From NCBI RefSeq assembly GCF_016428595.1, contig NZ_JAELVQ010000004.1:155916-219915 (forward strand): DNA of 64,000 bases. The letters run 5' to 3'. Of this stretch, positions 45,886 through 58,055 are shown piece after piece. The notes below the pieces were generated by a model. It worked only from the letters and a program-made list of their open reading frames with translations, had not been told where the DNA came from and made no database searches. Position numbers and translations under genes: made by a program. Every line of letters starts with the position of its first letter. Positions within the stretch are counted from its first letter, which is position 1. Origin of the DNA: Snuella sedimenti. GTDB lineage: Bacteria; Bacteroidota; Bacteroidia; Flavobacteriales; Flavobacteriaceae.

Positions 45886-47277
45886 ATGATTATGAAACAA
45901 AAACTTCAATGCTACAAATTATTGGTGTTAGGTTGTATTTTTTTACAAATTTTAGGTTGTGAAAAAGATAATGTATCTGAAGATGTAGTTAGTAATGAAA
46001 CTACTGAACAAGAAAGTATAGACTATGTACCAAAAGTAAAGATTAATACTCATGGATCTACTATTATTGATGAACCCAAGATAAATGCATCAATTGAAAT
46101 AGATGAATTAGGGACGATTACATTTAAGGGTAATATAGGTATTGAATTAAGGGGTGCAACATCACAATCATTTCCTAAAAAATCCTATGGATTCGAAACG
46201 TGGGATGCCAATAATAATGACCTAAACGTTTCGTTTTTAGGGTTTCCTGAAGAAGAAGATTGGATTTTACAAGGACCTTATAGTGATAAAACACTGTTCC
46301 GCAATGTCTTGATGTATGATCTTTCAAGGGAGATGGGAAGGTATGCCAGCAAGACTTTATTTGTTGAATTGTATATAAACAATACGAATCAGGGGATCTA
46401 TGTTTTGATGGAGAAACTAAAGCGTGATAAAAATAGAATTGCTGTTAATAAATTAAACCCCGATGAAAATACTGGAGAGGGTGTAACTGGGGGCTATATT
46501 TTAAAAATTGATAAGTTAGCTGGGAGCAATTTAGGTTCTGGTTATAACGAAGCTAATTCCTTTAAGTCAGAACATGTCTCGGTTAATACATCAGGAGGAC
46601 AGGACGTTTATTTTTTGTACGAATATCCAAAGCCAGAATATATTACTCCAGAGCAAAAGACATATATAAAAACTTATGTTAATCAATTTGAAGATGCCTT
46701 GGCTTCAAATGCTTTTAAAGACACTCAGCTAGGTTATGCCGCATATATTGATACGGCAAGTTTTATAGATTTTTTACTGTTGAACGAATTGGCAAATAAC
46801 GTTGATGCTTATAGGTTAAGTACGTTTATGTCGAAGGATATAAACGGGAAATTAAAAATGGGACCCATATGGGATTTTAATCTGGGTTTAGGAAATGCCG
46901 ATTATTGTAATGGGGATAAGACCAATACCTGGGCCTATCAATTTAATGATCACTGCCCGCAATACGGCAACGTGCCATTTTGGTGGGGTAGATTATTGCA
47001 GGATCCTGCTTTTGTATCACAGTTAAAAGCTAGATGGAATGAATTGAGGGGCAGTACGCTTTCGGAATCATTTATTTCATCTAAAATAGAGGGATATGTA
47101 ACGCTTTTAAAAACTTCTGGGGCATTAGACAGCAATTTTCAGATTTGGAATGTTATGGGAACCTATGTTTGGCCTAATAGCTTTGTGGGGTCAGATTATA
47201 ATGATGAGGTCAACTTTTTAAAGCAATGGATTCATGAAAGATTGCTTTGGATGGATGGAGCTATCCAAAATCTATAG
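45886..47277 (+). CDS. CotH kinase-family lipoprotein
   Basis: 463 residues; lipoprotein signal with lipobox ILGC (ATG 45886 or 45892). CotH-type protein-kinase fold: 'GIELRGATSQSFPKKSYGFE', 'WILQGPYSDKTLFRNVLMYD', 'LYINNTNQGIYVLMEKLKRD', 'GGYILKIDKLAG', 'FLLLNELANNVDAYRLSTFM' and 'KMGPIWDFNLGLGNADYCNG' (the DFN-like active site). In many bacteria CotH lies with a VTC-domain polyphosphate polymerase and DUF4956; here the DUF4956 gene follows but no VTC gene is present. Surface protein phosphorylation or cell-wall related roles are possible. The 154-bp gap before it shows no clear promoter. Confidence 0.88.
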   Translation: MIMKQKLQCYKLLVLGCIFLQILGCEKDNVSEDVVSNETTEQESIDYVPKVKINTHGSTIIDEPKINASIEIDELGTITFKGNIGIELRGATSQSFPKKSYGFETWDANNNDLNVSFLGFPEEEDWILQGPYSDKTLFRNVLMYDLSREMGRYASKTLFVELYINNTNQGIYVLMEKLKRDKNRIAVNKLNPDENTGEGVTGGYILKIDKLAGSNLGSGYNEANSFKSEHVSVNTSGGQDVYFLYEYPKPEYITPEQKTYIKTYVNQFEDALASNAFKDTQLGYAAYIDTASFIDFLLLNELANNVDAYRLSTFMSKDINGKLKMGPIWDFNLGLGNADYCNGDKTNTWAYQFNDHCPQYGNVPFWWGRLLQDPAFVSQLKARWNELRGSTLSESFISSKIEGYVTLLKTSGALDSNFQIWNVMGTYVWPNSFVGSDYNDEVNFLKQWIHERLLWMDGAIQNL

Positions 47278-47322
47278 TCCCTCCTTTAGTTTAGTTTTTT
47301 AAATACGTAAAAGTATATACTT

Positions 47323-47922
47323 ATGGAATTTTTAGAAATCCCTCTTTTTGATGACGACCTGTTTAAAATGCTAATAAGGTTCGGAATCAATATGCTGTTT
47401 CTAGTGGTCATTATCCGATTTTTATATTACACTTCATCACGTCGACAAGACTTTTTGTTTACCTATTTTATGATAGGGATTATCGTTTTCTTTCTGTGCT
47501 TTACGCTAAAGAAGTTTGAACTCGATTTAGGAATGGCACTTGGGCTATTTGCCATCTTTGGAATTATAAGATATAGGACAGATACCATAGAAATAAAAGA
47601 AATGACCTATTTGTTTGTCGTTATTGGAGTGTCTGTAATAAATTCCTTGGCCAACAAAAAAATGAGCTATTCAGAGCTTATTCTTGCTAATGCCATTATT
47701 GTAGTTTCCATAATTGTTATTGAGCGTCTTTGGCTATCAAAAAAGGTTGAGAGCAAAAAAATAGTTTATGACAATATAGAAGATACCAAGCCTGAAAATT
47801 TAAAGGTTTTAAAAGCAAAACTCGAAGAGAAAACTGGGTTGGCAATTCAAAAAATTGTGGTTAATGACATTAATATATTAGTAAACACGGTCAAGATCAC
47901 TATTTATTATAAAAGTAATTAA
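47323..47922 (+). CDS. DUF4956 membrane protein
   Basis: 199 residues; about four membrane helices (~17-38, 46-64, 70-85 with the signature 'LGMALGLFAIFGIIRYRTDT', ~95-112, 118-133) and a cytoplasmic C-terminal domain with 'LKAKLEEKTGLAIQKIVVND'. The 'LFAIFGIIRYRT..I..KEMTYLF' pattern defines DUF4956, usually found beside CotH and VTC polyphosphate polymerase genes. A perfect 12-bp palindrome AAGTATATACTT lies directly before the ATG. Function unknown. Confidence 0.88.
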   Translation: MEFLEIPLFDDDLFKMLIRFGINMLFLVVIIRFLYYTSSRRQDFLFTYFMIGIIVFFLCFTLKKFELDLGMALGLFAIFGIIRYRTDTIEIKEMTYLFVVIGVSVINSLANKKMSYSELILANAIIVVSIIVIERLWLSKKVESKKIVYDNIEDTKPENLKVLKAKLEEKTGLAIQKIVVNDINILVNTVKITIYYKSN

Positions 47923-47924
47923 AA

Positions 47925-48650
47925 ATGGGAAGTAGTAATAGCAAAAAGGTTTTTAGGTTAAGCAGTGTTATATTGGTGTCTGTTTTTTTTGTGTTGACGG
48001 GTTTTGGTCAACAAAGCCAAGATGATTTTAACAGCTGGTCTGCCCTTGAATTTAAATACAAACCCAATAAAAAATGGGACTTTGGTATAGAAACACAATT
48101 CCGGTTAAAAGAAGAAGCCTCGACAGTCGATGCCTATTTTGGACAGATTGATGTAAGTCGTGATCTCTGGTTCGGACTTAAATTGGGAATGGGATTAAGG
48201 TATATCAGGGAAAATGATAATCAAGGGCGTGTTCAAGGGTATGAGAATCATGTAAGGTATCAAATAGACCTATCTCATAAATATAAGATAGCACGTATGG
48301 TGTTCAAATCTAGGTTGCGCTATCAAAACAAGAATGAATTAGGAATATCAAATCAAGAAGGCGATATTCCCGTTCAGCGCATGCGGCTAAAAGTTGGTTC
48401 GATATACAATTTTAGAAAATGGAAGTTGGATCCTGAAATATCGGGTGAAATCTTTAACAAGTTTAAAAAAGCTACTAACAACAACGAATTTGATAAGTAT
48501 AGAATAAACATTGGAACAAGCTATGATTTTAAAGGCAATGGTAGGCTTAGTGTTTTTTATCGGTTTGAAAACGAATTCAATACAGCAAACCAACTGCGAT
48601 ACCATATTTTATTTTTTAAGTATAGATATATGCTAAAAAGTAAGGGGTAG
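47925..48650 (+). CDS. DUF2490-type outer membrane protein
   Basis: 241 residues; signal peptide ending near VLTGFGQ. Antiparallel beta-strands with alternating aromatic residues ('SWSALEFKYKPNKKWDFGIE', 'LKLGMGLRYIREND', 'HVRYQIDLSHKYKI', 'RLSVFYRFENEFN', ending FFKYRYMLKS), matching the DUF2490 barrel family. Two bp after the DUF4956 gene, so co-transcribed with it and probably CotH. Role unknown; perhaps an outer-membrane partner of the CotH/DUF4956 pair. Confidence 0.85.
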   Translation: MGSSNSKKVFRLSSVILVSVFFVLTGFGQQSQDDFNSWSALEFKYKPNKKWDFGIETQFRLKEEASTVDAYFGQIDVSRDLWFGLKLGMGLRYIRENDNQGRVQGYENHVRYQIDLSHKYKIARMVFKSRLRYQNKNELGISNQEGDIPVQRMRLKVGSIYNFRKWKLDPEISGEIFNKFKKATNNNEFDKYRINIGTSYDFKGNGRLSVFYRFENEFNTANQLRYHILFFKYRYMLKSKG

Positions 48651-48663
48651 TGGTGTTAATTGT

Positions 48664-48719
48664 ATATCGAAAATTTAGAAGAAGAGAGACAATTGTTATG
48701 AAAGACTGTTCTTTCGATA
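48664..48719. other. spaced inverted repeat TATCGAAA / TTTCGATA
   Basis: Eight-base arms 40 bp apart, with a nested hairpin GAAAGA-CTGT-TCTTTC (48700-48715). It lies at the start of the 430-bp gap after the DUF2490 gene; no T-tract. May be an operon end. The rest of this gap is AT-rich, holds a promoter box at 49034, and shows no gene. Confidence 0.3.
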
Positions 48720-49033
48720 CGTATTTGGGGTCACCTTCATTAGTTTCTGGAATTACTACATTAGACTGGACATAAAGTTGAGAGAATAAGTTTGCTAGTT
48801 ATTAACTTAGCAATTATGAGAAGTAAACCCAAAGTCCATAAGGTAAATATTATGGAGAAATAGTTATGGCTACAAAAACAACTGGTAGGTACTGGTTTGT
48901 AAAAAAAATAGATAAGTGTAAGCTTTTTTAGAAAACTCATACCGATTTTAACCAAAAAATTTATTTTCCTTAAAAATCAGTTTGGCAGAACCTGTTTTGA
49001 TGGAGATAACTTCTTAAAACATAAGCTATAATG

Positions 49034-49041
49034 TATATTTG
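49034..49041 (+). promoter_or_regulatory. -7 promoter box TATATTTG before the LacZ-type GH2 gene
   Basis: Exact TAnnTTTG match 40 bp before the start codon. No ATGTnTAnACAT palindrome at the expected position, so its control may differ from the other utilization promoters. Confidence 0.5.
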
Positions 49042-49056
49042 GGAGTAAAATCATAA

Positions 49057-52224
<3,168 letters not shown>

Positions 52225-52251
52225 ACCTTATGTGGGTCTGATATTTTTAGT

Positions 52252-52290
52252 AAAGAGTGTACATTTTAAATGTGCGCTCTTTTGTTTTTA
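52252..52290 (+). terminator. Rho-independent terminator after the LacZ-type gene
   Basis: Fifteen-base arms AAAGAGTGTACATTT and AAATGTGCGCTCTTT (two G-U pairs) with a 1-nt spacer at the centre, followed by TGTTTTTA. Marks the end of the glycan region. Confidence 0.88.
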
Positions 52291-52421
52291 CCATAAGTAA
52301 AAAACTCTTTGTATCTTTAGTAAGAGTATTCTTGGTAATTAAAAGGAATAACGGCTGACATTAATCATTTTGTGCGAGGTTTTCTTGTTATAATTTTAGT
52401 TATCATAACCAGTATGTTTTT

Positions 52422-53195
52422 ATGATAAGATCGAACAAAATAGGGTCGTTTTTCATAGAAATTGGCGAGCTTACTTATTTTACGCGTCGGTTTTTTAAAG
52501 AACTTTTTTCCAGACCGTTTGAGTTTAAAGAACTTTTAAGGCAATGCTATAGTATTGGGAATCGTTCGCTTATGCTTGTATGCGTTACCGGTTTTATAAT
52601 AGGTTTGGTTATAACTTTACAAACCAGACCAACTCTAGAAGAGTTTGGAGCCGAATCCTGGATGCCTTCTATGGTGAGTATTTCCATCATCAGGGAAATA
52701 GGCCCGGTAATTATAGCCTTAACTTTTGCTGGGCGTATTGCCTCTGGTATTGGAGCCGAGCTTGGTTCCATGCGTGTTACCGAACAGATCGATGCTATGG
52801 AAGTATCGGGTACAAATCCTTTTAAATTTTTAGTGGTTACAAGAATATTGGCAGCTACACTTATGTTGCCCCTTTTGGTTATTTTGGGAGATGCCATAGC
52901 TCTTTATGGATCTTATATTATTGAGAACATTAAGGGCGATGTGTCCTTTCAATTGTATTTTAATAAAGTGTTTAAAGCCTTAAAATTCAGTGATATTATT
53001 CCAGCGACTATTAAAACGTATTTTTTTGGTTTTGCTATTGGCTTGGTTGGGTGCTTTAAAGGGTTTTATTGTGATAAAGGCACTGTAGGGGTTGGCTTAG
53101 CTGCTAATTCGGCAGTTGTATTCTCATCAATGTTACTATTTATAATCGACTTTATAGCTGTTTTTGTAACCGATATTTTTATGAAATTTAAATGA
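52422..53195 (+). CDS. mlaE: MlaE-family lipid ABC transporter permease
   Basis: 257 residues with about five membrane helices. MlaE/YrbE signature: 'GFIIGLVITLQTRPTLEEFG', 'SIIREIGPVIIALTFAGRIA', 'GIGAELGSMRVTEQIDAMEV' and 'VVTRILAATLMLPLLVILGD'. Inner-membrane permease of the Mla/MCE system that moves phospholipid between the membranes. Its stop overlaps the start of the ATPase gene by 4 bp. A neighbour of the glycan region by position only; separated by a terminator. Confidence 0.93.
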   Translation: MIRSNKIGSFFIEIGELTYFTRRFFKELFSRPFEFKELLRQCYSIGNRSLMLVCVTGFIIGLVITLQTRPTLEEFGAESWMPSMVSISIIREIGPVIIALTFAGRIASGIGAELGSMRVTEQIDAMEVSGTNPFKFLVVTRILAATLMLPLLVILGDAIALYGSYIIENIKGDVSFQLYFNKVFKALKFSDIIPATIKTYFFGFAIGLVGCFKGFYCDKGTVGVGLAANSAVVFSSMLLFIIDFIAVFVTDIFMKFK

Positions 53196-53974
53196 TGGAT
53201 CCTATAGAAAACATACAAGGAAAAGTTGAAACTATAAGCTCAGGAAAGCGAATGCTTGAGATTAAAAATATAAAAAAGGCGTTTGGGAATAAGCATGTTT
53301 TAAACGGTTTTAACCTAGAACTTTATGAAGGTGAAAATGTGGTTATAATGGGTAAGTCCGGTTCGGGTAAATCGGTTATGATTAAGTGTTTGGTAGGGTT
53401 AATGCAGCCTGATTCTGGAAGCATCAAAATAATGGATAAGGATATTGCAACACTTAATCAAAAAGATTTGGATGACTTGCGTACCGAAATAGGATTTTTA
53501 TTTCAGGGAAGTGCTTTGTATGATTCTATGACCGTAAGAGAGAATTTAGAATTCCCTCTAAGAAGGCATAAACACAAGTTTGGGGATGTTGTAGACACTA
53601 ATCAGCTAGTAGAGGAAGCTTTGGAGAATGTAGGGTTGTTGCATACAATAGAGCTCATGCCTGCCGAGCTTTCTGGAGGTATGCAACGTCGTGTAGCCTT
53701 GGCCAGAGCATTAATATTAAGACCCAAAATAATCCTATACGACGAACCGACCAGTGGATTAGATCCCATAACGGCCAAAGAAATTGTTGACCTTATGCGA
53801 CGGGTGCAACGCCTGTATCAAACATCATCAATTATTATTACACACGATATTGATTGCGCTCGTGTTGTATCTGAACGCATTGTGTTGCTTGTGGATGGGG
53901 TTGATTATGCGCGAGGAACGTTTGAAGAATTGGCTGCTTCGGACGATGGAAAAATACAAGCATTTTTTAAATAA
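53192..53974 (+). CDS. mlaF: MlaF-like ABC transporter ATP-binding protein
   Basis: 260 residues. Walker A 'MGKSGSGKS', Q-loop 'FLFQGSALYDSMTVREN', signature 'LSGGMQRRVALARAL', Walker B 'IILYDEPTSGLDPI' and switch His 'IIITHDIDCARV'. The extended 'SALYDSMTVRENLEFPL' segment is typical of MlaF. Energises the MlaE permease; ATGA-type overlap with the permease gene indicates translational coupling. An 18-residue N-terminal extension precedes the usual start ('MLEIKNIKKAFGNK'). Confidence 0.94.
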   Translation: MMDPIENIQGKVETISSGKRMLEIKNIKKAFGNKHVLNGFNLELYEGENVVIMGKSGSGKSVMIKCLVGLMQPDSGSIKIMDKDIATLNQKDLDDLRTEIGFLFQGSALYDSMTVRENLEFPLRRHKHKFGDVVDTNQLVEEALENVGLLHTIELMPAELSGGMQRRVALARALILRPKIILYDEPTSGLDPITAKEIVDLMRRVQRLYQTSSIIITHDIDCARVVSERIVLLVDGVDYARGTFEELAASDDGKIQAFFK

Positions 53975-54192
53975 CTAAATTGTTCTATGGAATCGGAGAT
54001 TTATAGACTCGTTGAAAAGATCGAAAACGATGAATAATCCTGAAGGTGTTGAATTTTTTGGATTTTTCATTTTGAGTATACTACCTCGGTGCAAGCACAC
54101 GAGGCATTTATAGGAAATTATTTTTTGATTTCGAGACAAGCCCTGGAGCCTTTAAATTTCGATTATCGAGTAAACTATAAAGTATTAAACAG

Positions 54193-55182
54193 ATGAGAAA
54201 AACAGCTAACGAAAAATTAAGACTTGGTGTCTTTGTTATTATAGGACTGTTACTTTTTATAGTTGCAATCTATTTAATTGGGGAACGCCAAAATATGTTT
54301 GCTAAAAATTTTAGTATCAGTGCTAATTTTAACAATGTTAACGGACTGATGCAAGGAAATAATGTACGCTATTCGGGAATCAACGTAGGTACGGTAAAAA
54401 CAATTCTCATGTTGAATGACTCCACTATTCGGGTGGATATGTTTATTGATGAAAAAATGAAGCAACATATAAAGAAAGACGCTATTGCTACAATAGGTAC
54501 AGATGGTTTGGTCGGAAATATGATCGTAAATATTATCCCGGGTAATGGCAATGGAGCTCCTATTTCGGCGGGAGATCGTATTGAATCCTATACAAAAATA
54601 GGAGCCGATGACATGCTAAATACTTTGAATGTTACCAATGAAAATGCAGCGTTGTTAACTGCAAAGTTGTTGGAAGTTACCAATGCCATAACGAATGGAA
54701 AGGGAACCGTTGGTATGCTTATTAACGATACCATTACAGCCAATAACATTAAGGAGACTATTAATAACTTAAAACAGGTTAGTATTGAAGTTAGAAAAAC
54801 CGTGCAACAAGCCGATTCTATAATTACTAGTATAAACTATAAAAATAGTGTGGTAGGTGTCCTGTTAAACGATACAATAGAAGCTAATAACATACGACGC
54901 ATCATTTCAAATTATGAAGCTTCCAGTGATGATGTAAAAGCCGTAATTGCTAATTTAAATGAAACACTAACTAACTTCAGGTCTGGTGATGGGGCAGTCA
55001 ATTATCTACTTAACGATTCACTGTTTGTAAGAGAATTAGAAGCTTCCATTAAAAATATTAATGAAGGCACTAATAAGTTTAATGAAAATATGGAAGCCTT
55101 GAAGCATAGTTTTTTAACACGCCGTTATTTTAAAAAGATGGAAAGAGAGCTTAAACGGACAGAAAGGAAGCATAACAAATAA
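54193..55182 (+). CDS. MlaD/MCE-family lipid-binding protein
   Basis: 329 residues; a single N-terminal membrane helix ('LGVFVIIGLLLFIVAIYLIG', ~11-30), an MCE domain (~38-125: 'FSISANFNNVNGLMQGNNVR', 'YSGINVGTVKTI', 'TIGTDGLVGNMIVNIIPGN') and a helical C-terminus with two near repeats ('VGMLINDTITANNIKETINN' and 'VGVLLNDTIEANNIRRIISN'). Periplasmic substrate-binding part of the lipid transporter, longer than E. coli MlaD. A 218-bp gap separates it from the ATPase gene; nothing coding was seen there. Convergent with cbpM, 23 bp apart. Confidence 0.93.
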   Translation: MRKTANEKLRLGVFVIIGLLLFIVAIYLIGERQNMFAKNFSISANFNNVNGLMQGNNVRYSGINVGTVKTILMLNDSTIRVDMFIDEKMKQHIKKDAIATIGTDGLVGNMIVNIIPGNGNGAPISAGDRIESYTKIGADDMLNTLNVTNENAALLTAKLLEVTNAITNGKGTVGMLINDTITANNIKETINNLKQVSIEVRKTVQQADSIITSINYKNSVVGVLLNDTIEANNIRRIISNYEASSDDVKAVIANLNETLTNFRSGDGAVNYLLNDSLFVRELEASIKNINEGTNKFNENMEALKHSFLTRRYFKKMERELKRTERKHNK

Positions 55183-55205
55183 GTTTTTGATTTGTAGCTA
55201 ATATG

Positions 55206-55502
55206 TTATAGATCTTCATAGAAACGTAACTTGTTATGAAGCGTATTTATTTCCTGTTTTAAGGCATCTACTTGTTTTAACAAATTGTAAATCGCATCAA
55301 TACCAGCAAAGTTGATATCAAGATCGTAATGCAAACGCATCATTTTTTCAACTTCGTTTATTTGGGTAAGGTGTATGTAATGCTCTTCTTTAATGATAAT
55401 AATTTCAATCAAATCGTAGTCTTTCAGGGCATTTATAAATGTTTTGGGAACATTGTAATGCGTGCAAAATTGTTGGATTGAAATTAAGTTTTGAGTGTCC
55501 AT
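55206..55502 (-). CDS. cbpM: CbpM-like chaperone modulator
   Basis: 98 residues on the minus strand. N-terminal MerR-like winged helix ('LISIQQFCTHYNVPKTFINA', 'DYDLIEIIIIKEEHYIHLTQ') and C-terminal coiled coil ('LLKQVDALKQEINTLHNKLR'), the plan of CbpM proteins, which bind and restrain the J-domain chaperone CbpA. Its start lies 2 bp after the cbpA stop, confirming the partnership. Confidence 0.85.
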   Translation of the reverse strand: MDTQNLISIQQFCTHYNVPKTFINALKDYDLIEIIIIKEEHYIHLTQINEVEKMMRLHYDLDINFAGIDAIYNLLKQVDALKQEINTLHNKLRFYEDL

Positions 55503-55504
55503 GA

Positions 55505-56404
55505 TTATCTCAATTTTGATAATTCTTTAAATAATGTTTTTTCCTTTTCGCTAAGGTTTTCAGGCAATTTTATGGCATAGGTAATATATAGGTCGCCAAA
55601 CTGGCCTTCTTTTTTATACCTAGGAAACCCTTTGCCTTTTAGTTTTACCTGTGTCCCATTTTTGGTTTCAGGCTTAATGTTAAGCTTTACCTTACCATCA
55701 AAAGTATCGATCGTAAGTTCTCCTCCCAACATCGCTTTGTAGAGATCAAGGTCTATGGTTGTGTATAGGTTGTCTTTATCTCGTTTAAACTTTGATGTAT
55801 TGGTAATTGCAAACTGAATGTACAAGTCGCCGTTAGGGCCTCCATTGATACCTTTGCCTCCATGCCCCTTAATTTTTATGATCTGTCCATTTTCAACCCC
55901 CGCTGGAATGGTAATGCGAATGTTCTTATTGTTTACGGTTAAGGTCCGTTTATGGGTTGTGTAAACATCTTTTAAGTCGAGTTGCAATTCGGCATTAAAA
56001 TCCTGTCCCCTGAATTTTACGTTGCGACCAGATCTTGAGTCTCGATCCTGACCAAACATGCTTTCAAAAAAATCAGAAAAATCGTCTTTGGAGAAATTAC
56101 CGGAACTCTGATAGTATGTTTGTCTTTGCCCTTGCCCTTGCTTTTGTTGTTGCTGTTTAGCTGCTTCATAGGCCTCGGCATGTTGCCAGTGTTCACCGTA
56201 AGCATCATATTTTTTCCTGTTTTCAGGATTGCTCAGTACTTCGTTGGCCTCGTTAATTTCTTTGAATTTTTTTTCGGCAACTTTATCATTAGGATTGAGA
56301 TCTGGATGGTATTTACGAGCTAATTTCCGATAAGCTTTTTTAATTTCAGCTTCGGTAGCATTTTTTGAAATACCTAATATTTTATAGTAATCTATAAATG
56401 CCAT
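55505..56404 (-). CDS. cbpA: CbpA-like DnaJ-family co-chaperone
   Basis: 299 residues. J-domain (1-68) with HPD in '[13 protein letters not shown]', a Gln/Gly-rich linker (~80-130, '[13 protein letters not shown]'), and two C-terminal substrate-binding domains ('[20 protein letters not shown]', '[20 protein letters not shown]'). No zinc finger, so type II. Stimulates DnaK. An Fnr-like palindrome lies 85 bp upstream of the start codon, and the promoter would be in the 283-bp gap to the thioredoxin gene. Confidence 0.95.
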   Translation of the reverse strand: MAFIDYYKILGISKNATEAEIKKAYRKLARKYHPDLNPNDKVAEKKFKEINEANEVLSNPENRKKYDAYGEHWQHAEAYEAAKQQQQKQGQGQRQTYYQSSGNFSKDDFSDFFESMFGQDRDSRSGRNVKFRGQDFNAELQLDLKDVYTTHKRTLTVNNKNIRITIPAGVENGQIIKIKGHGGKGINGGPNGDLYIQFAITNTSKFKRDKDNLYTTIDLDLYKAMLGGELTIDTFDGKVKLNIKPETKNGTQVKLKGKGFPRYKKEGQFGDLYITYAIKLPENLSEKEKTLFKELSKLR

Positions 56405-56488
56405 TTGTTTTTATTTTAGGGTATGACAGAATTAGGATAGACCGTGATGTTATTACTTAAAAATAGTTTAAAATTTTGAAAAAATGAA

Positions 56489-56500
56489 TGACAAATGTCA
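56489..56500. promoter_or_regulatory. Fnr/Crp-like site TGACAAATGTCA before cbpA
   Basis: Near-perfect palindrome of the form TGA-N6-TCA in the 283-bp gap upstream of cbpA (minus strand). Related sites stand before the TerB-like, Usp and Hsp20 genes. The rest of the gap has no gene. Confidence 0.5.
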
Positions 56501-56687
56501 ATCAATAGGAGGATGCCATTAAAAGGGCTTGTTCAAAAAGAATTCCTCGAGGCTCTGTTTCAAGGTTAGTTCGTTTCAATAAATTCTTTTATTTTGCTAT
56601 AATATACGCCTGGATTTATTGCAGGAAACAAGAGTAAGAAGCATGCCTATAAGTACCGTTCTTTTTATCATAGAGATGAGTTTTTGT

Positions 56688-56987
56688 TTATGAATGTGAT
56701 CTTATAACCGCTATAATGTCATTTTTTTGAAGCACCCCCGATTGCCGCCATAACTGTTGACCATTTTTAAAAAGTAGCATGGTAGGGACACCGCGTACCT
56801 GGTATTTAGTAGCTAGGTTTTGGTTTTTGTCCACATCAATTTTAATGATTTTTATAGCTGTACCCAATTCATCTTTTACTTCTTTTAATATGGGAGTTAA
56901 CATTTTACAAGGACCACACCAATGTGCAAAAAAATCGATGAGTACTGGTTGGTCCGAATTTATAATTGTGTCGAAGTTACTTTTCAT
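56688..56987 (-). CDS. thioredoxin
   Basis: 99 residues, a single thioredoxin domain with active site WCGPC ('IDFFAHWCGPCKMLTPILKE'), cis-Pro in 'YQVRGVPTMLLFKNG' and no signal, so cytoplasmic. Disulfide reductase for stress-damaged proteins. It lies between cbpA and the TerB-like gene on the same strand. Confidence 0.95.
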   Translation of the reverse strand: MKSNFDTIINSDQPVLIDFFAHWCGPCKMLTPILKEVKDELGTAIKIIKIDVDKNQNLATKYQVRGVPTMLLFKNGQQLWRQSGVLQKNDIIAVIRSHS

Positions 56988-57088
56988 GAGTTTGCTTATT
57001 TGTATATCGTTTGGTGATTATATAATTCTACTTAGTTAAATGAAGGAATCTATTATATAAATCAATTATAAATTTAATGGTTTTTAAG

Positions 57089-57499
57089 TTATTTTTTTAG
57101 TTCCATATCAAGTTTGGCCAACAGGATGAGTTCCGATTTATTTATTCCAGAAAACGAAGCAGCAATGGCACTTGCCGTTTTTATTATTAATTTATTTACG
57201 GTATCGGTAAATAAATGCTTTTGTTCATTTTTATAGTTCACAAAATCGTTAAAGTATTGTTCAATGCTAAGATCTGTTTCATGGGTGTTGAGCCAGTCAA
57301 AAACAATTTCGATTTGATAGGCAGCATCTGTACCGAAAGTGTCATTAATGTCATCAACCTCAAGCCACTGTTTTTTTACAAGCTCTTTCAAGGTTTCAAA
57401 TTCTTTAGGGTTAACAACATGATCGGCAGCCGCGATAGCATAAAATAACTTGCCAAGGTTTTGATAAAACCCTAATGTCATATGCTTCTTAGTTCTCAT
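57089..57499 (-). CDS. TerB-like helical protein
   Basis: 136 residues from Met 57499 (the frame is open to 57547, but the first 16 residues, rich in Met/Phe/Ile, look like untranslated leader). All-helical with 'LGKLFYAIAAADHVVNPKEF' followed by 'ETLKELVKKQWLEVDD', which resembles the acidic-helix motif of TerB (tellurite resistance/stress) proteins. The C-terminal part 'TASAIAASFSGINKSELILL' fits a second TerB-like helix pair. Cytoplasmic, function unknown. A TGA-N6-TCA palindrome lies 55 bp upstream. Confidence 0.65.
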   Translation of the reverse strand: MRTKKHMTLGFYQNLGKLFYAIAAADHVVNPKEFETLKELVKKQWLEVDDINDTFGTDAAYQIEIVFDWLNTHETDLSIEQYFNDFVNYKNEQKHLFTDTVNKLIIKTASAIAASFSGINKSELILLAKLDMELKK

Positions 57500-57553
57500 T
57501 TTAATAAACATTATTGTTTTAATAAAGTTACGCATAAATAGCTGCATTGTATA

Positions 57554-57565
57554 TGATATTAATCA
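57554..57565. promoter_or_regulatory. Fnr/Crp-like site TGATATTAATCA before the TerB-like gene
   Basis: TGA-N6-TCA with arms TGAT/ATCA, within the divergent control region between the TerB-like gene (minus) and the Usp genes (plus). Confidence 0.4.
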
Positions 57566-57824
57566 GTTATTAACAATTAAAAACAGCCATTTTTTTCGTA
57601 CTTTTAATAAGCTTTTATTCGCTTAATCGATAAGAATTCCTTGTGGTAGATCCTCGAGGTTTTCTTTCGAGTTGTCATTCCCGTGAAACAAAAGATTTTA
57701 AATGGAATAATTATGAGGAAACCATTAAAAAGTATAGAAAGATGATATTAACCTTCATTTTGGTACTGCTTGGGGCGTGTTGAAAAAAATAGGCAATTCG
57801 GCTTAGAATGCTTTATTAGCTATC

Positions 57825-57836
57825 TGACAAATATCA
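57825..57836. promoter_or_regulatory. Fnr/Crp-like site TGACAAATATCA before the Usp genes
   Basis: Flanked as CTGACAAATATCATTG, very close to the site before hsp20 (CTGATATATATCATTG). It lies 309 bp before the first Usp start codon, so the mRNA leader would be long (about 270 nt if the site is at -41). The 597-bp gap also contains two tandem AAGGATAACAAT copies near 57953 and the conserved leader element. Confidence 0.5.
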
Positions 57837-58055
57837 TTGTTTTTTGGGAATCACTTATTTAATTTTAAAGGGGTAATAGTTAGGTCATGAGGAAATAATG
57901 ATTCCTGTGGTTTTTCAGATAATTTGTAAAAGTTTAAGCCACTTCAATATTAAGGATAACAATAAGGATAACAATATAGATGCGATGAATTTGAATATGC
58001 CGTTTTTGGCATTTCAAAATATAAGAAGAGACTAACTATTAAATTATTAATGTTA

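Noticed and set aside
47311..47322. AAGTATATACTT palindrome before the DUF4956 gene as another operator
   Set aside because: Shares only the GTATATAC core, lies against the start codon and is not followed by a -7 box; may be chance in AT-rich DNA.
53987..54037. 16-codon frame in the gap between the ATPase and MCE genes
   Set aside because: Very short, no similarity and no special context.
55183..55205. bidirectional terminator between the MCE and cbpM genes
   Set aside because: Only 23 bp between convergent genes and no clear stem-loop with T-tracts.
57742..57783. 13-codon frame MILTFILVLLGAC-stop resembling a cut-off lipoprotein signal
   Set aside because: Stops right after the Cys, with no downstream reading frame continuing a lipoprotein. 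Too short to call a gene remnant.
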